Assembly: GCA_038209365.1 (NCBI GenBank) | Contig: JBBQXS010000025.1 | Span: forward strand, 1-60,651 | DNA from: DASQHW01 sp038209365 | GTDB lineage: Bacteria; Actinomycetota; Acidimicrobiia; IMCC26256; PALSA-610 | DNA: 60,651 nt | Direction: 5' to 3' | In this document: one piece after another, positions 41,898-50,553 of the stretch | How the letters are laid out: each line of letters opens with the position of its first letter | Numbering within the stretch: the stretch's first letter is position 1 | Program-made: the position numbers and the translations under genes | The notes under the pieces: model-generated | What the model saw: the letters and a program-made list of their open reading frames with translations, nothing else | What the model was told of the DNA's origin: nothing | Databases searched by the model: none

Positions 41898-42839
41898 CTA
41901 CCAGTAGTTGATGCGCGTGGCGCGCTCGACGACCTCGTCGATCGGGTCGGTCCATGCCCCCGACGAGAGGTATTTCCACCCGCCGTCGGGCAGCAACGTG
42001 ACGATCGTGCCGTGGTCCATCTGCGCTGCGGTCTTCACGGCGCCGGCGACCGCGGCACCCGACGAGATCCCCGCGAACACACCGCAGTCCTCGAGGAGCC
42101 GCCGGGTCCACTCGACCGAATCGCGTGGGCGCACGATCAGCTTCCTGTCCAGGACGGACGGATCGAAGATCGGCGGTACGAAGCCGTCGTCCAGGTTGCG
42201 CAGACCCTGGACCAGCTCGCCGGCCGGCGGCTCGACCGCGACCACCCGCACGTCCGGCTTCTGTTCCTTCAGGAATCTCCCCGCGCCCATCAATGTGCCG
42301 CTCGTGCCGAGACCAGCGACGAAGACGTCGATCTCCGGGCAGTCCCGCAGGATCTCGGGACCGGTCCCCTCGTAGTGCGCGAGAGGATTTGCGGGATTGC
42401 CGTACTGGAACAAGAACGCGTAGCGGTCGGGATCGTCGGCGTGGATCTTCTCCGCCATGCGGATCGCGCCGTTGCTGCCTTCCTCACCGGGAGAGAGCGT
42501 GATCTCGGCGCCGAAGATCTCCAGCAGTTGGCGCCGTTCGATCGACACGTTCTCGGGCATGACCACCCGCAGCTTGTAGCCGCGCAACTTGGCGACCAGC
42601 GCGAGCCCGATCCCCGTGTTGCCGGACGACGGTTCGAGGATCGTCGCGCCCGCGTGCAATGCGCCGTCGCGCTCGGCGAGCTCGACCATCTTGAGGGCGA
42701 TGCGGTCCTTCGACGATCCCCCGGGGTTCTGGCCCTCGAGCTTCGCCCAGATCCGCACCGCCGGGTTCGGCGAGAGCGCATGCACCGCGACGAGCGGCGT
42801 GTCGCCGATCAGCCCGAGCACGTCGGGGTATCGGGCCAT
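41898..42839 (-). CDS. cysM: Cysteine synthase, CysO-dependent (CysM)
   Basis: A 313-residue PLP enzyme. Lys44 in NPGGSSKDRIA forms the Schiff base; the substrate loop is EPSSGNTGIGLAL and the phosphate loop GLGTSGTLMGAG. In actinobacteria with a CysO gene this enzyme uses O-phosphoserine and the thiocarboxylate of CysO to make a CysO-cysteine adduct, which Mec then cleaves. The adjoining cysO (TGATG overlap) and nearby mec support that route over sulfide-dependent CysK. The C-terminal RINYW is short and aromatic, as in mycobacterial CysM, where the tail covers the active site. Confidence 0.93.
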   Translation of the reverse strand: MARYPDVLGLIGDTPLVAVHALSPNPAVRIWAKLEGQNPGGSSKDRIALKMVELAERDGALHAGATILEPSSGNTGIGLALVAKLRGYKLRVVMPENVSIERRQLLEIFGAEITLSPGEEGSNGAIRMAEKIHADDPDRYAFLFQYGNPANPLAHYEGTGPEILRDCPEIDVFVAGLGTSGTLMGAGRFLKEQKPDVRVVAVEPPAGELVQGLRNLDDGFVPPIFDPSVLDRKLIVRPRDSVEWTRRLLEDCGVFAGISSGAAVAGAVKTAAQMDHGTIVTLLPDGGWKYLSSGAWTDPIDEVVERATRINYW

Positions 42840-43114
42840 CAGCCGCCGGCGACGGCCGGCAGGATCGAGAGCACGTCGCCGTTGCCGACCTTCGTGTCGA
42901 GGCCGTCGAGGTAGCGGATGTCGTCGTCGTCCTTGTAGACGTTCACGAACTTGTGCAGCCCGCCCGCGTCGTCGAGCAGGTTGCCGCGGAGCGCGGGATA
43001 CCGCTGGATGAGCGCGTCAAACACCTCGCCGACCGTCGAGCCGTCCACGGCCACGGTCGCCTGCCCGTCGGCGTGGGCGCGCAACACGGTGGGAAGCTTG
43101 ATCTCGACGGCCAT
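42839..43114 (-). CDS. cysO: Sulfur carrier protein CysO (MoaD/ThiS-like)
   Basis: A 91-residue ubiquitin-like protein ending in AVAGG. The C-terminal Gly-Gly is thiocarboxylated by an MoeB-type activating enzyme and donates sulfur to CysM. Typical segments are TVGEVFDALIQRYPALR and GDVLSILPAVAGG, with KFVNVYKDDDDIRYLDGLDT in between. ATG at 43114; stop overlaps the cysM ATG by one base, indicating strong coupling of carrier and synthase. Confidence 0.95.
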   Translation of the reverse strand: MAVEIKLPTVLRAHADGQATVAVDGSTVGEVFDALIQRYPALRGNLLDDAGGLHKFVNVYKDDDDIRYLDGLDTKVGNGDVLSILPAVAGG

Positions 43115-43158
43115 ACCGGCAGGTTACAACCGCCCTTGTGCGACTCGGCCTTCCAGGT

Positions 43159-43857
43159 TCACCGCACGGTGGTCTGCACCGGTAAAGACCTATGGCGCGC
43201 TCCGACGTGGACCGTCAGCGGCGTTGGGTTGAGCGCCTTCAGGCCGCCGAAGAACTCGGTGCGGTAGTCACCGGTGGGTAGCGGCGTGTCCGTTCCCGGT
43301 TGGCAGGTGCGCGTGGGCGGTTGTGAGGGCTGTCCCGGCAGGGAGCACGGAGACTGGTCGACCGCCTGCAACTCGAACGGCCACCGCGACGTGCCGACCG
43401 GAAAGGTCTCCGTCGACGGCATGCAGACGGCCGCGAAGACGATGTCCGGGCGGACCTGGTCGTTGCCGAGAGCGACCGCCCATTGTTGCCCGCAGCCGTC
43501 CTTTCCGGATCGGGAGATCGGCTTTCCGGTGTCGTTCTCGACCACGATCGTCCCTTCGACCTTGGATCCCGAGATGATCGTGTCGGAAGGCAGCTCGACG
43601 CGTGCCGAGACGCCGTGGCGCGCAACCGGGATCGTCGTCGAGCTGGGTGCGACCACGACCTCGGCGGAATCGTTGCGGGTCGTCGCGAACGCGGTCACTG
43701 CACCGGCGATGACCACGAGCGACACGCCTGCGGCCACTGCGTGGCGGCGGGCGCGCCGTGTTCGATACCTCCGTTCGGCACGCATCGAGAGATCCGCGGG
43801 GCCCGCGACGCCGTCGGCCGCGTCATGCAACAGCGCGCGGATGTCGTCTTCGTTCAT
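43159..43857 (-). CDS. Single-pass membrane protein, anti-sigma-like partner
   Basis: A 232-residue protein. A short cytoplasmic N-terminus (MNEDDIRALLHDAADGV..., then an Arg-rich YRTRRARRHAV) precedes one TM helix at about 38-57 (VAAGVSLVVIAGAVTAFA) and an extracellular domain with four or more Cys (DGCGQQW, VCMPS, SPCSLPG, RTCQPG) that may form disulfides. It is encoded after an ECF-type sigma factor with an ATGA overlap; this layout is that of sigma-factor/membrane-partner pairs. It lacks the ZAS zinc motif (HxxxCxxC), so the anti-sigma role is inferred from position. Confidence 0.75.
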   Translation of the reverse strand: MNEDDIRALLHDAADGVAGPADLSMRAERRYRTRRARRHAVAAGVSLVVIAGAVTAFATTRNDSAEVVVAPSSTTIPVARHGVSARVELPSDTIISGSKVEGTIVVENDTGKPISRSGKDGCGQQWAVALGNDQVRPDIVFAAVCMPSTETFPVGTSRWPFELQAVDQSPCSLPGQPSQPPTRTCQPGTDTPLPTGDYRTEFFGGLKALNPTPLTVHVGARHRSLPVQTTVR

Positions 43858-44387
43858 TGCGTGCCTCTCAAGATCGTCTGCAGCGCGGCGAGACCCTTCG
43901 CCGCTTGCGATTTCACGGTGCCGATGTTGACGTGGAGCAACCGGGCGACCTCGCGCTCCTCGAGATCCTCGTAGTACCGCAACACGACGACCCGCCGTTG
44001 CCCGGCCGGTAGCCGTCGCAGCGCGGTCCACACCTCGTCGCGTTCGACGACACTGCGCTCGAATCCGGGGGCATGTGCATCGTCGACTGCCTGTCGTTCG
44101 AGTGCCCCGGCGTGCCGCCGCTCGACGACCCGACGCCGCCAACCGCCGCGCACCTCGTTCACGACCGCTTGGCGCACGTAGGCATCCACTTCGGAGACGC
44201 GCCCCGAACGCCACTTGCCGTACGTACGCGCAAAGGCGTCGCACACAGCGTCCTCGGCGCGCGCCGGGTCGGCCTCGAGCAGCGTCGCGAGCCGCAGGGC
44301 CCGCTGGTAGCCGGCGGCAAAGAATTCGGCGAAGGAGCGATCGGGTTCCAGAGGGACCTCAGCGTCCACCGCCACCGCCGCAATCAT
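43854..44387 (-). CDS. ECF RNA polymerase sigma factor (SigE/M-like)
   Basis: A 177-residue sigma-70 family protein with region 2 (FAEFFAAGYQRALRLATLLEAD ... AEDAVCDAFARTYGKW) and region 4 (VWTALRRLPAGQRRVVVLRYYEDLEEREVARLL, HVNIGTVKSQAAKGLAAL). The region-4 helix-turn-helix is the typical SigE-family type of actinobacteria. ATG at 44387, 54 nt after the mec stop; stop overlaps the membrane partner gene. The pair interrupts the otherwise adjacent mec and cysO genes. Confidence 0.92.
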   Translation of the reverse strand: MIAAVAVDAEVPLEPDRSFAEFFAAGYQRALRLATLLEADPARAEDAVCDAFARTYGKWRSGRVSEVDAYVRQAVVNEVRGGWRRRVVERRHAGALERQAVDDAHAPGFERSVVERDEVWTALRRLPAGQRRVVVLRYYEDLEEREVARLLHVNIGTVKSQAAKGLAALQTILRGTQ

Positions 44388-44441
44388 GCTCCTCAGACGC
44401 GAGGGCGCCCGGAAAAGTTGCCGCGACCGGGGAGAAATCGT

Positions 44442-44900
44442 TCAACCACGCTGGAGCGCGACGGCCACTTCGGCAATCCCGCCGTCGCGGATGCGGTACG
44501 CACGCAACACAGGGGCCTGGTCGCGCAGCGACACGATCACGTACAGCCAGGCGGGATCGACGGCCTGGCGCACGTCGGTGGGCGACGGGTAGGCGTCCGT
44601 ATGGGTGTGTGAGTGCCATACGCCGATGATCTCCTCGCCCCGAGCCTCGGCCGCGCGCATCGTCGCGAGCATGTCCTTGGGGTCGACGGTGTACGTGCGG
44701 GCCGACGCGTCGGCGTTGCGAGCCGGCCGCGCTTCCGACACCGCACCCGTGGGCTCACCCGTCGGACCCAACGGTCCGACCAGCAGTCCGCACGCCTCGT
44801 CGGGCAGTCCGTCGTAGCAATTCCCGACGATCGTCTGATACTGCGATTCGCCGAGGCGCAGCGTCGGCGTCGCGAACGATCGCGCCGTCGCTCGGCTCAT
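44442..44900 (-). CDS. mec: Mec/JAMM metallopeptidase (CysO-cysteine hydrolase)
   Basis: A 152-residue Mov34/MPN protein. The JAMM zinc motif is complete: Glu35 (DEACGLLVG), His96 and His98 (WHSHTHTDAYPSPTD) and Asp109, plus Ser in the SPTD segment. In mycobacteria this enzyme releases cysteine from the CysO-Cys adduct made by CysM. ATG at 44900 in an ATGA overlap with the xanthine dehydrogenase-like gene. Here mec and cysO are separated by a sigma factor and its partner, unlike the contiguous mec-cysO-cysM of M. tuberculosis. Confidence 0.93.
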   Translation of the reverse strand: MSRATARSFATPTLRLGESQYQTIVGNCYDGLPDEACGLLVGPLGPTGEPTGAVSEARPARNADASARTYTVDPKDMLATMRAAEARGEEIIGVWHSHTHTDAYPSPTDVRQAVDPAWLYVIVSLRDQAPVLRAYRIRDGGIAEVAVALQRG

Positions 44901-47191
44901 GGCCGGAGCGCGCGCCACACTCGCTCGGCGGTGCAGGGCATGTCGACGTGGCGGACGCCGAGGTGCGACACCGCGTCGATGATCGCGTTGTGCACTGCCG
45001 GTGTCGAGCCGAGCGTCGCCGACTCGCCTATGCCCTTGGCGCCGAGCGGGTTCAACGGCGTCGGTGTCACCGTGTTGTACGTCTCGTAGGAAGGAAACTC
45101 CGCGGCCGACGGCATCGCGTAATCCATGAGGTTCGCGGTTGTCGGGTTCGCGTCGTCGTCGTACTGCACGGCTTCGTACAGCACCTGCGCGACACCCTGG
45201 CCGATGCCACCGTGTTGCTGACCGGCGACGATCATCGGGTTGATGATGTTGCCGCAGTCGTCGACGGCAACATGACGCACGAGCTCGACGCGACCGGTCT
45301 CGGCATCGACCTCGACGACCGACAAGTGCGCGCCGAACGGGAACGATGATCCGTCCGACTGGAAGTCGAGCTCGTGCTGCAAGCGCTCCGCGACTCCTTC
45401 GGGCCGCTTCGCCGGATCCTTCGCCGCCTGCGCGAGCTCGGCCCACGACATGCGACTCGCGGGCACGCCTGCGACCTCGAGGCCGCCGTCACCGACCACG
45501 ATGTCGTCGGGATTTGCTTCGAGCAGGTGCGCCGCGAGGCGCTTCGCCTGGGCGAGGACCTCCTGGCTCGCGACGAGCAGCGCGCTGCCGCCGATCTGGG
45601 CCGACCGGGAACCGCCGGTGCCGCCACCACGGGGCACGAGCGCGGTGTCGGAGTGCAACACGCGCACCATCTCGAACGACACGCCGAGGGTCTCGGCGAT
45701 GATCTGCGAGAACGCCGTCTCGTGGCCCTGGCCGTGCGCGCTCGTCCCGACACGAGCGGTCACCGTGCCGTCTTCTTCGACCTCGACCGCGCCGAACTCC
45801 CGAGTGAGCACCATCGGTGCGCTGATCTCGAGGTACGACGCGATGCCGATGCCCATCAGCATGCGGTCGCCCCGATCGCGCCGCTGCTGCTGCTCGGCAC
45901 GCAGCGCGTCGTAACCGGCGTGATCGAGCACCGCGTCGAGCACCTTGTTGTACTCGCCGGTGTCGTAGGTAGCGCCTGTCCCGGTGTTCGGCGTGTAGGG
46001 AAACGCCTCGGGCGGGATGAAGTTCTTCCGTCGGATCTCCACGGGATCGATGCCGAGCTCGTCGGCCGCGATGTCGAGGACACGTTCCATCATGTGGATC
46101 GCCTCGGGTCGCCCCGCGCCGCGATATGCGGCAACGGGCGTGGTGTTCGTCACGACCGCCTGCCAGTTGTACTCGACCTTCGGCACGATGTAGACGTTCG
46201 CGGCCATCATCTGCGTGAAGAAGGCCAGGAACGCGCCGATGCCCGCGTACGCCCCGGCATCCGCGATCGTGTTCACGCGAAGCCCCGTGATCGTGCCGTC
46301 GCGCTTCAGCCCCAGCTCCACGTCGTGCACGTGGCCGCGACCGTGCCACATCGCGACCATGTTCTCCGACCGGGTCTCCGTCCACTTCACCGGCCGCCCG
46401 AGCACGAGGGCCGCCTTGGCCGTGAGCAGGTGCTCGACGGTCATGCCCTGCTTCGCGCCGAACCCACCCCCGACCGCCGCGTTGCGCGCATGGATCAACG
46501 CGGGATCGATCCCGAGCAGCATCGCGATCTCGTCACGCACGCCGTGCGGGCCTTGCGACGAAACCCAGATCGACAGGCCGCCCGCAGCTTCTCCGGGGAC
46601 GGCGACGATCCCTCCGGGCTCCATCGGCACCGGCGCGACGCGCTGGTTGACGATGTGCTCGCGAATGACGACGTCGGCGTCGTCGAGCACCCCCTCGATC
46701 AGTCCTGTGCCCATCGCGTTGGCGACGTTCGAGCCCTGGGCCTCGTGCAACACGGGTGCGCCGGCGGCAAGGGCGGACTGCACGGTGGGAAGTGCGCGCA
46801 GCTCGTCGTAGTCGGCGATGACGTTCTCGGCCGCGTCCAGTGCTTCGCCTTTGCTCTCGGCAACGACCATCGCCACGATGTCGCCGACGAACCGGACCTT
46901 CTCCTTCGCGAGCGGCGGCCGGTTCATGGTCGGCGGCAGCATGACGAATCCGTGCACGTCGGGCAGCTCGAGGTCGGCCGCCGTGTACACCGCAACCACG
47001 CCCGGCATCGACCTCGCGTCGTCGGCGTCGATCGAGGTGATGTTCGCGTGCGCAACCGTGGAGCGGACGAACGCGACGTGCAGGACGCCTTCGACCTTCA
47101 AGTCGTCGTAGTACTGCGTCTCACCGGTGAGGATCCCCGGATCTTCCTTGCGGAGCACCGGATTGCCGAGAATCGAGCCGGACGTCGCCAT
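44897..47191 (-). CDS. Molybdopterin-binding dehydrogenase large subunit (xanthine dehydrogenase family)
   Basis: A 764-residue molybdenum hydroxylase large subunit. It has the N-terminal a/b hammerhead (about 1-125), GGGFGAKQG, the active-site loop AYRGAGRPEA and the catalytic Glu in GAKGIGESATLGS. AYRGAGR is the form II signature; true CO dehydrogenase has AYRCSFR, so CO oxidation is unlikely and the substrate is probably a purine, aldehyde or N-heterocycle. AGGAGGA lies 4 nt before the ATG at 47191. No medium FAD or small 2Fe-2S subunit is encoded nearby, so partners must come from elsewhere. Confidence 0.9.
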   Translation of the reverse strand: MATSGSILGNPVLRKEDPGILTGETQYYDDLKVEGVLHVAFVRSTVAHANITSIDADDARSMPGVVAVYTAADLELPDVHGFVMLPPTMNRPPLAKEKVRFVGDIVAMVVAESKGEALDAAENVIADYDELRALPTVQSALAAGAPVLHEAQGSNVANAMGTGLIEGVLDDADVVIREHIVNQRVAPVPMEPGGIVAVPGEAAGGLSIWVSSQGPHGVRDEIAMLLGIDPALIHARNAAVGGGFGAKQGMTVEHLLTAKAALVLGRPVKWTETRSENMVAMWHGRGHVHDVELGLKRDGTITGLRVNTIADAGAYAGIGAFLAFFTQMMAANVYIVPKVEYNWQAVVTNTTPVAAYRGAGRPEAIHMMERVLDIAADELGIDPVEIRRKNFIPPEAFPYTPNTGTGATYDTGEYNKVLDAVLDHAGYDALRAEQQQRRDRGDRMLMGIGIASYLEISAPMVLTREFGAVEVEEDGTVTARVGTSAHGQGHETAFSQIIAETLGVSFEMVRVLHSDTALVPRGGGTGGSRSAQIGGSALLVASQEVLAQAKRLAAHLLEANPDDIVVGDGGLEVAGVPASRMSWAELAQAAKDPAKRPEGVAERLQHELDFQSDGSSFPFGAHLSVVEVDAETGRVELVRHVAVDDCGNIINPMIVAGQQHGGIGQGVAQVLYEAVQYDDDANPTTANLMDYAMPSAAEFPSYETYNTVTPTPLNPLGAKGIGESATLGSTPAVHNAIIDAVSHLGVRHVDMPCTAERVWRALRP

Positions 47192-47277
47192 CTGTTCCTC
47201 CTGCACCGGGACGCGGCGAACACTAGTTGTCCGCTGTCGGCGGTCGCGTCGCCGGTGACGAATGCAAGAATGCAGCC

Positions 47278-48213
47278 GTGCGGGCCGTACGCAACACAGA
47301 AGAGGGCGTGCGCGTGGTCGATGTGCCCGTGCCGGACGGTCCGGGCGTGCGCGTGCGCGTCCGCAGCGCGGGGATCTGCGGCTCCGATCTCGAGATGGTC
47401 CGCACCGGGCTCTCGGCCGCGACGATCGGCCACGAGTTTGCCGGCGAGCTCGATGACGGAACGTCGGTGGCCGTGCACCCGTTCGTGGCGTGCGGTGAGT
47501 GCGAATACTGCGGCTCCGGACGGCCGTATCTGTGCCGCACGGTCAACGCATCGATGCTGGGGATCTTCGTCGACGGCGGCATGACCGACGAGCTGCGCGT
47601 CGACGACTCGTGCCTCGCGCCGTTGCCGCCCGGGGTGCCGATCGAAAACGCCTCGCTCGTGGAGCCGATCGCGGTGGCCGTGCATGCATGCAACCGGGGC
47701 GGCATCGCGCCGGGCATGCGGATCGGGGTGATCGGTGGGGGGACGATCGGTTTGTTGTGCGGAGCCGTCGCTCGCGACCTCGGCGCCGACGTCGGCATCT
47801 CGGCAAGGCACGAAGTGCAACGACACGCGGCCGAAGCGCTCGGCCTCGCGATCGGGGTACCCCGGAATTCGGACGTCGTCATCGAGGCATCCGGTACCGC
47901 GACTGGCTTCGACGACGCGGTGAAGCACTGCCGCCGAGCCGGTGCGTTGGTGCTCGTCTCCACGACATGGGAGCCGATCTCGATCTCGTTCCTCAACGCC
48001 CAGATGCGTGAGCTGACGATCGTGCCCGCATTCGTCTACGGAGAGGCCCACGGCGAGCGGGAGTTCGACACGGCCGTCAAGGTTCTCTCGGCCCACCCCG
48101 AGATCCCGCCGACCCTGATCACCCATCGCTTCGGCCTCGACGACGCGCCCCACGCCTTCGACGTCGCGGCCGACCGAGCCCACGGCGCGATCAAAGTGGT
48201 GTTGCATCCGTAA
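47278..48213 (+). CDS. Zinc-dependent medium-chain dehydrogenase
   Basis: A 311-residue MDR-family alcohol/polyol dehydrogenase. Catalytic zinc ligands: Cys34 (GICGSDLEM) and His-Glu in GHEF; structural zinc Cys cluster CGECEYCGSGRPYLC; Rossmann motif GVIGGGTIGLLCG. The family is usually ~340-350 residues and this one is compact in the nucleotide domain. GTG start at 47278, divergent from the xanthine dehydrogenase-like gene across 86 nt. Substrate not identifiable. Confidence 0.9.
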   Translation: MRAVRNTEEGVRVVDVPVPDGPGVRVRVRSAGICGSDLEMVRTGLSAATIGHEFAGELDDGTSVAVHPFVACGECEYCGSGRPYLCRTVNASMLGIFVDGGMTDELRVDDSCLAPLPPGVPIENASLVEPIAVAVHACNRGGIAPGMRIGVIGGGTIGLLCGAVARDLGADVGISARHEVQRHAAEALGLAIGVPRNSDVVIEASGTATGFDDAVKHCRRAGALVLVSTTWEPISISFLNAQMRELTIVPAFVYGEAHGEREFDTAVKVLSAHPEIPPTLITHRFGLDDAPHAFDVAADRAHGAIKVVLHP

Positions 48214-48244
48214 TTCTTCGTCTGTAACTCACCCGGCGCAGCGC

Positions 48245-49171
48245 TCAGCAGTAACGGGCGCTCGTTTCGCGTAGCACGGCTTCGCATTCGGCGACGGTTT
48301 CGCGCAGGATCTCGGCAACCGGGCGCACTTCCTCGATTCGACCCGCGACCTGCCCGCTGAACGCGAACGACGCTTCGAGGTTGCCGCCGAAATAGAGGTC
48401 GTGCACCGCCTCGAGGCTCGGGATCACGGCGCGGTCGTCGCGCTCGGCCGATTCGCTGAACCCGGTGCGCAGCACGCGAAACGCCGGAGGAGCATGGCGG
48501 TTCAACAACAGCGTGTCGCCTTCGTTGGACGAGCAGATCAGCTGCTTCCAGTTGTCGTGCACCGGGGACTCGGCCGCGCTGACCATGCGCGTGCCCATCT
48601 GCACGCCTTCGGCGCCGAGCACGAACGACGCCGCCATGGACCGGCCGTCGCAGATCCCACCGGCGGCGATGATCGGCACGTCGACCCGCGACGCGATGAG
48701 CGGCAGCAGCACCATCGTCGACGCGCCGGTGGGAGCCTTGAAGCCGCCGCCCTCGTTGCCCTCCACGACCAGCCCGTCCACGCCCGCGTCGACGGCTTTC
48801 AGCGCGCCGCGCAGTGACGGCACGACATGGAACACGGTGAGACCCGCGTCCTTGAGCGCGCGCGTGAATTTGGTCGGATCCCCGGCCGAGGTCGTCACGA
48901 AGCGAACGTCGTGCTCGGCCACGAACTCGACGATCGCAGGATCGCGGACGAACAGCTGGGCGATGTTCACACCGAACGGCTTGTCGGTGAGATCGCGCAT
49001 CTTGGCGATCTCCACCTGCACCTCGTCGAGGCGCCCCGACGACGTTTCGATGATGCCCAGCCCGCCTGCGTTCGACACGGCCGATGCGAGCTGCGCCCGG
49101 GCGATGAAGCCCATCGGTGCCTGCACGATCGGATACTCGATGCCCAACATCTCCGTGATCCGCGTCCGCAT
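48245..49171 (-). CDS. Nitronate monooxygenase family flavoprotein
   Basis: A 308-residue FMN TIM-barrel protein (2-nitropropane dioxygenase/enoyl reductase-like). Features: PIVQAPMGFIARAQLASAVSNAGGLGII at the N-terminus, VEGNEGGGFKAPTG, PIIAAGGICDGRSMAASFVLGAEGVQMGTR phosphate-binding segment. Converts alkyl nitronates or reduces enoyl substrates; the exact reaction is open. ATG at 49171 with a -10-like box 8 nt upstream suggests leaderless expression. Divergent from the SnoaL-like gene. Confidence 0.9.
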   Translation of the reverse strand: MRTRITEMLGIEYPIVQAPMGFIARAQLASAVSNAGGLGIIETSSGRLDEVQVEIAKMRDLTDKPFGVNIAQLFVRDPAIVEFVAEHDVRFVTTSAGDPTKFTRALKDAGLTVFHVVPSLRGALKAVDAGVDGLVVEGNEGGGFKAPTGASTMVLLPLIASRVDVPIIAAGGICDGRSMAASFVLGAEGVQMGTRMVSAAESPVHDNWKQLICSSNEGDTLLLNRHAPPAFRVLRTGFSESAERDDRAVIPSLEAVHDLYFGGNLEASFAFSGQVAGRIEEVRPVAEILRETVAECEAVLRETSARYC

Positions 49172-49179
49172 GACGTGGG

Positions 49180-49185
49180 AAACTA
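49180..49185 (-). promoter_or_regulatory. Candidate -10 box TAGTTT for the nitronate monooxygenase gene
   Basis: On the minus strand TAGTTT matches TANNNT and lies 8 nt before the ATG at 49171. The divergent gap to the SnoaL-like gene is only 21 bp, so both promoters must be packed here and one may lie inside the neighbouring gene. Confidence 0.3.
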
Positions 49186-49192
49186 ACCGGCC

Positions 49193-49609
49193 ATGGGGAC
49201 GCCGGAACAGAACAAGGCGCTGGTGATGCGCTTCATCGACTGCCTGTACGGCGGTGACGTCGCGGGCGCAGCCGCGTGCTTCGACGCGGAGCGCTACTAC
49301 TCGCACCCGCACGGGGCCGACCTCGTCGGCACCTGGGAGCAGATGAAGGCGCGGCGGCGCGCGGAAGCGTTCGCCGACTTCTCGTCCGAACGAGTGACGC
49401 TCGTGGCGGACGGCGATCGAGTCGTGCACCACGGACGCGTGACATCGACCCACAGCGGCGCGTTCCTCGGCGTCCCCGCAAGCGGACGACACGTCACGTT
49501 CGATCAGATCGAGATCTGGCGGATCGAGAACGACAAGATCGTCGAGCATTGGGGCGGCCTCGCCGAGGTGGAACGCCTCTACGACGAGCTCGTCCGGGGA
49601 GATGACTGA
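49193..49609 (+). CDS. SnoaL-like / NTF2-fold protein
   Basis: A 138-residue NTF2-fold protein of the ester cyclase/SnoaL-like group: NKALVMRFIDCLYGGDVAGAAACFD, YYSHPHG, a central RVTLVADGDRVVHHGRVTSTH and the strand FDQIEIWRIENDKIVEHWGG. These pockets bind small hydrophobic molecules and may catalyse aldol cyclisation, hydrolysis or isomerisation. Stop overlaps the BKACE start by one base (TGATG), suggesting both act on related keto acids. Confidence 0.85.
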   Translation: MGTPEQNKALVMRFIDCLYGGDVAGAAACFDAERYYSHPHGADLVGTWEQMKARRRAEAFADFSSERVTLVADGDRVVHHGRVTSTHSGAFLGVPASGRHVTFDQIEIWRIENDKIVEHWGGLAEVERLYDELVRGDD

Positions 49610-50484
49610 TGAGCGACTCGGTGATCATCGAAGCGGCGATGAACGGCGTGACCGGTCGCCGGCGCAACCCGCACGTGCCGCTCACGCCGGAGGAACAGGC
49701 GAAGGACGCGCTCGCGTGTGTCGACGCGGGCGCGACCGTGATCCATACGCACGCGGCTGATCTCGCCGTGCCACCCGACGACGCGGCGGCGCAGTACGCG
49801 GCGGCATACCGGCCTGTGGTCGCACAACGCCCCGGCATCATCTGCTATCCGACGACCGGGATCGGCCCGACGATCGAAGACCGGTACCGGCACGTCGAGC
49901 TGCTCGACGACATGGGCCTCATCCGCGCCGGGTTCGTCGATACCGGGTCGGTGAACCTCGGCGGGACCGGCGCCGACGGTCTGCCCGTCGAGCCTGGCTA
50001 CGTGTACACGAACACCTTCAGCGACATCGCCCACAAGATGCGCGTGTGTCGCGAGCGCGCACTCGGCCCGAGCGTCGCGGTGTTCGAGCCCGGCTTCCTG
50101 CGCGTCGTGCTCGCGTACCACGCGGCCGGGGCACTGCCGCCCGGCACGCTCGTGAAGTTCTATTTCTCGGGCGGCGGATATCTCGGCGGTGGCGCGCCCC
50201 TGTGGGGCGCGCCACCGAGCATCGAAGCACTGGAGATGTATCTCGCGATGCTCGGCGACGCGCCGATCCCGTGGGCCGTCGCGGTGCTCGGCGGCAACGT
50301 CGTCGACACGCCTGTCGCGCGCGTCGCGCTCGAGCGCGGCGGCCACGTGCGCGTCGGCATCGAGGACTGGGACGACGGGCCGCCCAACGCCGAGCAGGTG
50401 GCGGCCGTCGCCGCGCTGTGCGCCGAAATCGGCCGGCCGGTCGCGACGATCGCCCAAGCCGCCGCCGTGCTCGGCCTGCCGTGA
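49609..50484 (+). CDS. Beta-keto acid cleavage enzyme (BKACE, DUF849)
   Basis: A 291-residue TIM-barrel zinc enzyme. N-terminus SVIIEAAMNG, then a metal pair His46 and His48 in ATVIHTHAAD, where the family commonly has HxHxR; a GSVNLGG segment, YTNTFSDIAH and the C-terminal GGHVRVGIEDW segment with Glu are conserved. These enzymes condense a beta-keto acid with acetyl-CoA to give acetoacetate and an acyl-CoA. Replacement of the usual Arg in the HxH motif by Ala may shift specificity. ATG overlaps the SnoaL-like stop. Confidence 0.9.
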   Translation: MSDSVIIEAAMNGVTGRRRNPHVPLTPEEQAKDALACVDAGATVIHTHAADLAVPPDDAAAQYAAAYRPVVAQRPGIICYPTTGIGPTIEDRYRHVELLDDMGLIRAGFVDTGSVNLGGTGADGLPVEPGYVYTNTFSDIAHKMRVCRERALGPSVAVFEPGFLRVVLAYHAAGALPPGTLVKFYFSGGGYLGGGAPLWGAPPSIEALEMYLAMLGDAPIPWAVAVLGGNVVDTPVARVALERGGHVRVGIEDWDDGPPNAEQVAAVAALCAEIGRPVATIAQAAAVLGLP

Positions 50485-50506
50485 ACCGCCAACCACCGCC
50501 CACCGG

Positions 50507-50552
50507 CGTCAACGACGGTTGACGCACGGACGTTCGTCAACTACGGTTGACG
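50507..50552 (+). promoter_or_regulatory. Promoter with two 18-bp palindromic operators
   Basis: Two near-identical palindromes, CGTCAAC-N4-GTTGACG, lie at 50507-50524 and 50535-50552, starts 28 bp apart. TTGACG at 50519-50524 in the first makes a -35 box; TACGGT at 50542-50547 in the second makes a -10 box, 17 bp apart. The ATG of the Clp_N-HTH gene follows 6 nt after the -10 box, so the transcript is leaderless. A protein binding both palindromes would block the promoter, most simply the HTH-containing product itself. Confidence 0.75.
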
Positions 50553-50553
50553 A

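Noticed and set aside
44897..47191. Aerobic carbon monoxide dehydrogenase large subunit
   Set aside because: The active-site loop reads AYRGAGR rather than AYRCSFR, and no CoxM or CoxS genes are adjacent.
45374..47584. Open frame of 736 codons on the plus strand opposite the xanthine dehydrogenase-like gene
   Set aside because: It has no recognisable motifs, and the opposite strand encodes a well-conserved molybdenum hydroxylase. Long antisense frames are expected at this GC content.
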